Part shown: positions 5,280 to 9,335 of the stretch, piece by piece | Layout of the letters: the number at the start of each line of letters is the position of its first letter | Numbering within the stretch: position 1 is the stretch's first letter | NCBI GenBank assembly: GCA_020027655.1 | Contig: JAHKKJ010000101.1 | Coordinates: forward strand, 1-9,335 | DNA: 9,335 nucleotides | Source of the DNA: Deltaproteobacteria bacterium | GTDB taxonomy: Bacteria; Desulfobacterota; Binatia; UBA9968 | Direction: 5' to 3' | The notes under the pieces: generated by a model | Databases searched by the model: none | Told to the model about the DNA's origin: nothing | What the model saw: only the letters and a program-made list of their open reading frames with translations | Translations under genes and position numbers: made by a program

Positions 5280-7031
5280 TCAGTTTTGCCCAATCCGTAT
5301 TGCCGCGGCTTTGGGAATGAAGCCAGGGGGGCGGCCGTGTTTAGACCGAATCTCCAACCAGCCGTCCCGGCTGCCAACCACGTTAACTTGTGTTCCAGGT
5401 TCAATATTGGCAATGAGCTGGGAGTCTGTTCTGGGCGCGCTAAGGACGCGCGTTGGCTGAATGATTTCGTAGCTTTCCGAAGATGCTGAGGAAGACTTGA
5501 CAATGGCCGTCGTGGCTTTCTCTGACACTTTCGCGATTCTTGAATCAACGGGCGGCGCCAGGGGAATTGCGGGCGCGACTCTAATCGGTTTGTCTATGGA
5601 GTCGCCGTCTTTGCTCCGTGTTTCCTCTGGCTTGGGTTGTGACTCCATGTTGGCGGCGGTGGAGAATCTTGACGGGTTCCGCATAGCCTCGAACTTCGCA
5701 GGCTGTTCTTTTGACATGGGGGAGGCAGGCTGCGTAGCTGAAGACTCTGGTTCCGAATCCTTCCCTAAATAACCGGCGGCAAGAACTCCACCCACTACCA
5801 ACACGCCCACTGCGCCCGTAAAAATCCCGAAACGGCGTTTCTTCTCTTTTAACCCTGGTCGAGAAAGTTCGCTGGCCACAGGGGTTCCGACGGCAATGGC
5901 GGTGGTCAAGTTTGCGGAATGGTGATGCTGCGGTTCAGCAGAAATCCCGTTTGTCTTGTCAAAGCTATCATTATGAAGGACGCGTACCTCAGAAGCAGGT
6001 GCTCCGAAAGGAGTTCGTTCGACGATGTCACCACGCGCAGTGTCTGCAGACTCTTCCCCAGTGAGCTCAAGGATGTTGTGTCGATCGTAGTGGATCGCGC
6101 TTCTTGACGCCGGCTGTTGAGGAGATTCCGGGGCGAGGTCCAAAAGCTGGCTCATTGATACGATCTCTTCCTGAATCAGGCGATCCCGTTCGCTGACCTC
6201 TGCCTGTTTCGATCGCAGTTCCTCAAGTCGCTGGCGAAGGATTACCAATCGCTCTACCTGAAGCTGATTCTGGTTTATCAGTTTTTGCTGGTGCAGGGCG
6301 TTCTCTTCCCGGAGTTGGAAATTGGTCTCGCCCAATTCCTGGTAGCGCAGTTCCATTGCCATGAACCGCATCTGACTCGCTTCCAACGACTTGTTTTTTT
6401 CCTGCTCGGCTGCGAGCTCATTCTGCAGTTGAAGATTATTGGCCTCAAGTCGGCTTCGCAGCCCCTCGAACGCTGTCTGGCGCGATTCTGTGTCTCCAAG
6501 CGACTCTCGGGTGCTCTCCAAGTCGCGAACCTTGGCTTGACTGGCTTCGAGTTGTTCCTTCAGGACGGCGATTTCCGCATCCTTTTGCGAATTCCGGTTC
6601 GCTTCGTCAGCTTCGTAAGGATGAGGATCGTTCGATTCTGACGGTGTTTTTGCCGTCGCAAGTTCTGCCTGTAGCCGCTCACGGTCCCAGCGTAGCTCAG
6701 TGATCTCAGATTCCTTGCTATTCAGATGTGCCCGGAGAGTTTCGAGCTGTTCCAGCCTACTCTCGCTTGCCTCGAGTTTCTTCGATAGAGATGAAACTTG
6801 CTGCAAGAGCTCTTCGTTTCTGGCAATGAGTTCTGCCGGTGCTCCATTTGCTTGTGGAAAAACATCGGTTGGGGCATTGGAAATTCCCGGTGCTGGACCG
6901 TCGGCGAGTTTATGCTTGAGTTCCTCTAGTTCATTACGCTTGCTCTTGAGCTCTCGTTCCGAGGCAACCAAAAAGATTCCCAGTAAGCCGAGCGCCGCAC
7001 CGGCGACGATCCAGATAAACATAGTATCCAT
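5280..7031 (-). CDS. Two-TM coiled-coil protein with C-terminal SH3b domain
   Basis: 583 residues. Architecture: TM1 at 5-22 (FIWIVAGAALGLLGIFLV); long heptad-rich coiled coil at about 24-45, 66-126 and 150-292, rich in E, L, Q and R; a hydrophilic linker; TM2 at about 401-421 (FGIFTGAVGVLVVGGVLAAGY) preceded by KEKKRR; a Pro/Ser/Ala/Glu-rich linker at 424-520; and a bacterial SH3-type domain at about 522-582 (TRVLSAPRTDSQLIANIEPG, then GWLEIR and GFIP). By the positive-inside rule the coiled coil is cytoplasmic and the SH3b domain periplasmic, so the protein could tether a cytoplasmic rod to the wall. SH3b domains often bind peptidoglycan or proteins. SD AGGAGA (complement of 7039-7044) lies 7 nt before the ATG. 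I know no named homologue. A structural or envelope-sensing role is inference. Confidence 0.88.
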   Translation of the reverse strand: MDTMFIWIVAGAALGLLGIFLVASERELKSKRNELEELKHKLADGPAPGISNAPTDVFPQANGAPAELIARNEELLQQVSSLSKKLEASESRLEQLETLRAHLNSKESEITELRWDRERLQAELATAKTPSESNDPHPYEADEANRNSQKDAEIAVLKEQLEASQAKVRDLESTRESLGDTESRQTAFEGLRSRLEANNLQLQNELAAEQEKNKSLEASQMRFMAMELRYQELGETNFQLREENALHQQKLINQNQLQVERLVILRQRLEELRSKQAEVSERDRLIQEEIVSMSQLLDLAPESPQQPASRSAIHYDRHNILELTGEESADTARGDIVERTPFGAPASEVRVLHNDSFDKTNGISAEPQHHHSANLTTAIAVGTPVASELSRPGLKEKKRRFGIFTGAVGVLVVGGVLAAGYLGKDSEPESSATQPASPMSKEQPAKFEAMRNPSRFSTAANMESQPKPEETRSKDGDSIDKPIRVAPAIPLAPPVDSRIAKVSEKATTAIVKSSSASSESYEIIQPTRVLSAPRTDSQLIANIEPGTQVNVVGSRDGWLEIRSKHGRPPGFIPKAAAIRIGQN

Positions 7032-7047
7032 TGTTTTGTCTCCTATT

Positions 7048-7071
7048 GAGACCCACTATCGGTGGGATCTC
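7048..7071 (-). promoter_or_regulatory. Leader hairpin next to the SD of the coiled-coil gene
   Basis: On the minus strand GAGA-T-CCCAC pairs with GTGGG-TCTC around a 5-nt loop: 9 bp with one bulged T. It ends 3 nt from the AGGAGA SD. A stem this close could affect ribosome access or mRNA stability. No ligand-binding riboswitch family was recognised. Confidence 0.45.
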
Positions 7072-7275
7072 CAGTATTCGCTGCGGGACTTTTTCTTCGG
7101 TAACAGAATTTCCTCCTGTTGCCGGTTTGGTAAGATCTCTTCCAGCCGGTTGACGGGAGGACGGGTCGAAAGTTCGTACGGTCAACCGAATTGCATTCAT
7201 GGACAAAGCGTTTTTTGTTGACCGGCTGCTCGAATCGATAAGATTTCCTGATGGGAAAAGCTTATAACCGCCTAC

Positions 7276-7292
7276 GCCAAATATGTGCCAAG
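7276..7292 (-). promoter_or_regulatory. Candidate sigma54 (-24/-12) promoter for the coiled-coil gene
   Basis: The minus strand reads CTTGGCACATATTTGGC. The -24 part TTGGCAC is perfect, GG and GC are separated by exactly 10 nt as sigma54 requires, and the -12 part is TGGC instead of TTGC. Transcription would start near 7264, giving a leader of about 230 nt. No enhancer-binding protein gene is in the window. Confidence 0.35.
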
Positions 7293-7596
7293 CGGACAGC
7301 CGTTAGAATACCCTAGATAAGAACTTGATAAAAAAAGACTTTTTACGCTACCGCGGGCCGTGCTTCGGATCGGAAAGGCGGGCTCGCGTTGAACAAAATC
7401 GTGAATACGGAGCAAAATTGTCGGAGTGTTATAGGGGACCTATGGCTTAGAAATCGCGATCCTTTCTAGCCCGAATCGGGATAGCCTGAACCTTCAAGTA
7501 ATCAGGAAACGGGACTATTTTGGATAGTCGACTCCGCAGGATAATCTTCACAGCTATCGCTTCGAGCAGCTGAGCGCACATTGTGGTTCATCTTTA

Positions 7597-8061
7597 TTAG
7601 TCCTTAATTTGCACGATCACTTCGGTTTCAACCGGCGCATCGTTCGCAAGCGAGGCGACGCCTACGGCTGCGCGCGCATGCTCGCCGCGCTCGCCCCAGA
7701 GTTCGACGAAAAGATCTGAAGCACCGTTTACGACCTGAGGCATTTTAGTGAATCCCGGTGCGACGTTCACGTAGCCGATCAATTTTACGAACCGCTCCAC
7801 GCGATCGAGGTCACCCAACGCCGACTTGATAATCGCTAAATGATTGAGGGCGCAGCAGCGTGCCATCTCGTAGCCTTGCTCCAACGTCACCTTGTCGCCA
7901 ACTTTGCCGACGTAGGTATGGGGCTCACCGTTGAGTCTTCCAGTGTTACCGCCCACGAACAAGAGATGACCGACTCGAACGAAGGGGATGTAATGCGCAG
8001 CAGGCTGCGGCGGGGTTGGAAGCTGTAATCCGAGTGTTGCCAATTTCTTTTCGATCTCCAT
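7597..8061 (-). CDS. Rid (YjgF/YER057c/UK114) family protein, second, longer type
   Basis: 154 residues, longer than classical RidA because of an N-terminal lead (MEIEKKLATLGLQLPTPPQPAAHYIPFVRVG) typical of the YjgF-like subgroup. Then come LLFVGGNTGRLNGE (33-46), EQGYEMARCCALNHLAIIKSALGDLDRVERFVKLIGYVNVAPGF (61-104), and the closing ARAAVGVASLANDAPVETEVIVQIKD. R130 in HARAAVGVASL sits at the conserved substrate-carboxylate Arg, so an imine/enamine deaminase activity is possible; the actual reaction is unknown. A strong SD (AAGGAGGT, complement of 8065-8072) precedes the ATG, and a good sigma70 promoter lies 47 bp upstream. It diverges from the second amidohydrolase, an arrangement that suggests a shared regulator or pathway. 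No gene follows it closely. Confidence 0.92.
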   Translation of the reverse strand: MEIEKKLATLGLQLPTPPQPAAHYIPFVRVGHLLFVGGNTGRLNGEPHTYVGKVGDKVTLEQGYEMARCCALNHLAIIKSALGDLDRVERFVKLIGYVNVAPGFTKMPQVVNGASDLFVELWGERGEHARAAVGVASLANDAPVETEVIVQIKD

Positions 8062-8107
8062 GGTACCTCCTTATTGAATTTGGATTGCAAATCATTGTAC
8101 GGCGGCG

Positions 8108-8137
8108 ATTCTAGGATATCCGCGGCAAAAATGACAA
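8108..8137 (-). promoter_or_regulatory. Candidate sigma70 promoter of the second Rid gene
   Basis: The minus strand has TTGTCA (complement of 8132-8137), an 18-bp spacer, and TAGAAT (complement of 8108-8113). Each hexamer matches 5 of 6. The predicted start near 8101 gives a leader of about 40 nt with the SD. The -35 hexamer and spacer length are the same as in the Sir2 promoter. Confidence 0.5.
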
Positions 8138-8238
8138 GCGGTTTTTAGGTATCACTTATGCGATGGACTTAAAGCCGGTCCGCTCTGGATTCTGGTCTCG
8201 ACAAATCCGTTTTCACGGCGGCGGGAAGTTGATATCTA

Positions 8239-8267
8239 TTGGCATGAATGGCTATCGTGCTTATCGA
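8239..8267 (+). promoter_or_regulatory. Weak candidate sigma70 promoter of the second amidohydrolase
   Basis: TTGGCA (8239-8244), 17 bp, TATCGA (8262-8267). The -35 matches 5 of 6, the -10 only 3 of 6. The predicted start near 8274 would give a 36-nt leader before ATG 8310 and would exclude the longer frame that opens at 8163. Confidence 0.25.
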
Positions 8268-8309
8268 TGGCGAACGTCACGAAAAGAATCGAAGGGTAGG
8301 GCGCTGAAG

Positions 8310-9275
8310 ATGGTTGTGGATTTCCAGCATCATTATGTCCCGGTGGATTTGGCAAAAAAAAGGGGCCTTTATTCCGACAAAACGACCTACTTGCAAGAAG
8401 GCGGTCGTCGCGCCACGACGATGCACGCCAAGCTTTATGATCTCGAGTTACAGCTCAAAGACATGAGCGAAGCCGGAATCGATGTTTCCGTGCTGTCCTG
8501 TCTATTAGGATGGAATGCTTCATTAGATGAGTGCCGTCTGATCAATGACGATTTGGCCAAGGTGCAGGCGAAATACCCAGGAAAGTTTGTTGGGCTCGCC
8601 CAAGCGCCAGTCTTGGAGGGCAAAGAAGCGCTCGAGGAAATCGACCGAGCGATCCGAAGCCTGAGCCTCAAAGGAGTCACGATCACGTCGCAAATCAAAG
8701 GGGTCTCGCTCGATTCTCCAAAGCTTTACGGGCTCTACGAAAAAGTTTGCGAGCTCGACGTGCCGATTTTTGTTCACCCAGCGCTGGTGCCCATCGGCTA
8801 CGAACTGCTCCAAGACTACGATCTGCCGCGGGTTCTAGGTCGAGAGGTCGATCTCACCGTCGCTACCACACGGCTTATTGCCGGCGGAATCCTGGACCGC
8901 TTCCCCCAGCTAACGCTGGTCATTGCTCATTTCGGCGGTGGTATTGCAGCTGTGAAGGACCGCCTTCTAGCCAAAGGCTATCGGTTCGGTACCCTTAAAC
9001 GCTCATTCGCGGATTACTTCGAAATGCTCTACTTCGACCTCGCCGGATTTGAAGGCGGTCTGCCGGCTTTGCATTGTGCGCTTCAGGGCATCCGGCCGGA
9101 GCGACTCGTATTCGCCAGCGACTACCCGCAGGATTTCACGGGTGTGAACACTGACACAGGGAAGGGAATGCAGGAATTAAGAAACTATATCGATACGATC
9201 CGGAAGCTGCCTCTCAGAGAGGAAACCAAGGACGGGATCTTAGGCGGTACGGCGATGGCTTTGCTAAAGGTTTAG
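8310..9275 (+). CDS. Amidohydrolase family protein (Amidohydro_2/ACMSD-like), second copy
   Basis: 321 residues, cytoplasmic TIM barrel. The N-terminus MVVDFQHHYVP is the first metal motif, with Q6 in place of the first His and H8 kept. Further marks are LKDMSEAGIDVSVLSC (49-64), KYPGKFVGLAQAPV (88-101), IFVHPALVP with H156 (153-161), LTLVIAHFGGGIAAVKDRL with H207 (201-219), and VFASDYPQDFTG with D271 (267-278). H156, H207 and D271 match the usual barrel ligands, so this copy has a more complete site than the one at 2855-3859. The frame is open back to 8163, but the extra 49 residues are arginine-rich and unlike the family. At 8310 the protein begins exactly at the first beta strand, with AAGGG/TAGGG upstream at 8292-8301. 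Decarboxylase or hydrolase, substrate unknown; divergent from the second Rid gene. Confidence 0.88.
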   Translation: MVVDFQHHYVPVDLAKKRGLYSDKTTYLQEGGRRATTMHAKLYDLELQLKDMSEAGIDVSVLSCLLGWNASLDECRLINDDLAKVQAKYPGKFVGLAQAPVLEGKEALEEIDRAIRSLSLKGVTITSQIKGVSLDSPKLYGLYEKVCELDVPIFVHPALVPIGYELLQDYDLPRVLGREVDLTVATTRLIAGGILDRFPQLTLVIAHFGGGIAAVKDRLLAKGYRFGTLKRSFADYFEMLYFDLAGFEGGLPALHCALQGIRPERLVFASDYPQDFTGVNTDTGKGMQELRNYIDTIRKLPLREETKDGILGGTAMALLKV

Positions 9276-9335
9276 AGTTCTGTTGCTGATGTTAGGCCGA
9301 ACTACCCAGATCGCAAAAGCTGGAACTCACGAACT
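9276..9335. other. Right-edge tail without recognised feature
   Basis: Sixty bases after the amidohydrolase stop. No terminator hairpin or gene start can be supported. Confidence 0.5.

Larger units (their letters stand above)
7032..7596. other. 565-bp non-coding region with several inverted repeats
   Basis: No convincing gene is seen. The part nearest the coiled-coil gene would be its leader. It holds the 7048-7071 hairpin, an imperfect stem 7098-7106/7116-7124, and a perfect pair CGGTTGAC (7147-7154) / GTCAACCG (7181-7188). Beyond the sigma54-like site lie a stem CGCGGGCC (7352-7359) / GGCTCGCG (7381-7388, one G-T pair), ATAGG/CCTAT (7431-7443), CCCGA/TCGGG inside CTA/TAG (7466-7484), and GACTAT/ATAGTC (7513-7529). 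These may be protein-binding sites, 3' structures of the upstream Rid gene, or an unrecognised small RNA. No known RNA family was recognised by eye. Confidence 0.5.

Noticed and set aside
5265..5283. GAGTCAG direct repeat across the coiled-coil stop codon
   Set aside because: Two 7-bp copies 12 nt apart are within chance and suggest no function.
6934..7206. 90-codon minus-strand frame over the coiled-coil start
   Set aside because: It overlaps the real start out of frame, through a hairpin, and the translation does not look like a protein family.
6700..7221. 173-codon plus-strand frame, Ser/Cys-rich
   Set aside because: It is antisense to the coiled-coil gene; Ser-rich runs are the complement of Glu/Leu-rich heptads. 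No SD.
8163..8309. N-terminal extension of the second amidohydrolase
   Set aside because: The 49 extra residues are Arg-rich and unlike the family. Protein beginning at 8310 starts at the first barrel strand.

Overview
The window looks like chromosomal DNA of a moderately GC-rich, Gram-negative-type bacterium. Most genes have clear Shine-Dalgarno (SD) sites, one protein carries a twin-arginine export signal, and one spans the membrane twice. The gene mix (ACMSD-type amidohydrolases, an M19-type dipeptidase, Rid proteins, a small cupin) and the palindrome-rich intergenic DNA remind me of uncultivated soil or sediment lineages such as Binatota-like or other former Deltaproteobacteria. That is an impression, not something the sequence proves. 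There are no rRNA or tRNA genes, transposases, phage genes or CRISPR arrays.

Layout, left to right. (1) 1-474, minus: the 5' part of a Tat-exported M19-like dipeptidase that runs off the left edge. (2) 558-1787, plus: a 12-TM-type MFS transporter, divergent from it. (3) 1850-2605, plus: a Sir2 NAD-dependent deacylase that seems to have its own sigma70 promoter, placed so that its mRNA would be leaderless. (4) 2606-2854: a non-coding stretch with two adjacent palindromic elements. (5) 2855-3859, plus: an amidohydrolase of the ACMSD/Amidohydro_2 type. (6) 3870-3969: a symmetrical inverted array of 9-nt units between convergent genes. (7) 4784-3978, minus: a Rid protein and a small cupin in one operon. 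(8) 4939-5217, plus: a small unrecognised protein. (9) 7031-5280, minus: a two-TM coiled-coil protein with a C-terminal SH3b domain. (10) 7032-7596: about 565 bp of non-coding DNA with several inverted repeats and a sigma54-like promoter for the coiled-coil gene. (11) 8061-7597, minus: a second, different Rid protein. (12) 8310-9275, plus: a second ACMSD-type amidohydrolase, divergent from it.

How it may work together. Three amidohydrolase-superfamily enzymes, two Rid proteins, a cupin and a transporter suggest uptake and breakdown of an organic, perhaps nitrogen-containing, compound. In known pathways for 2-aminophenol and 3-hydroxyanthranilate, an ACMSD-type decarboxylase and a Rid-family 2-aminomuconate deaminase act in sequence. 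No substrate can be assigned from this window, and the genes form at least four transcription units. The SH3b/coiled-coil protein and Sir2 look like cell-envelope and regulatory functions that happen to lie nearby.

Three long reading frames extend upstream of where I place the starts (MFS, first and second amidohydrolase). In each case the extension is low-complexity or repeat DNA, or does not resemble the family, and an SD-supported internal start gives the usual family length.
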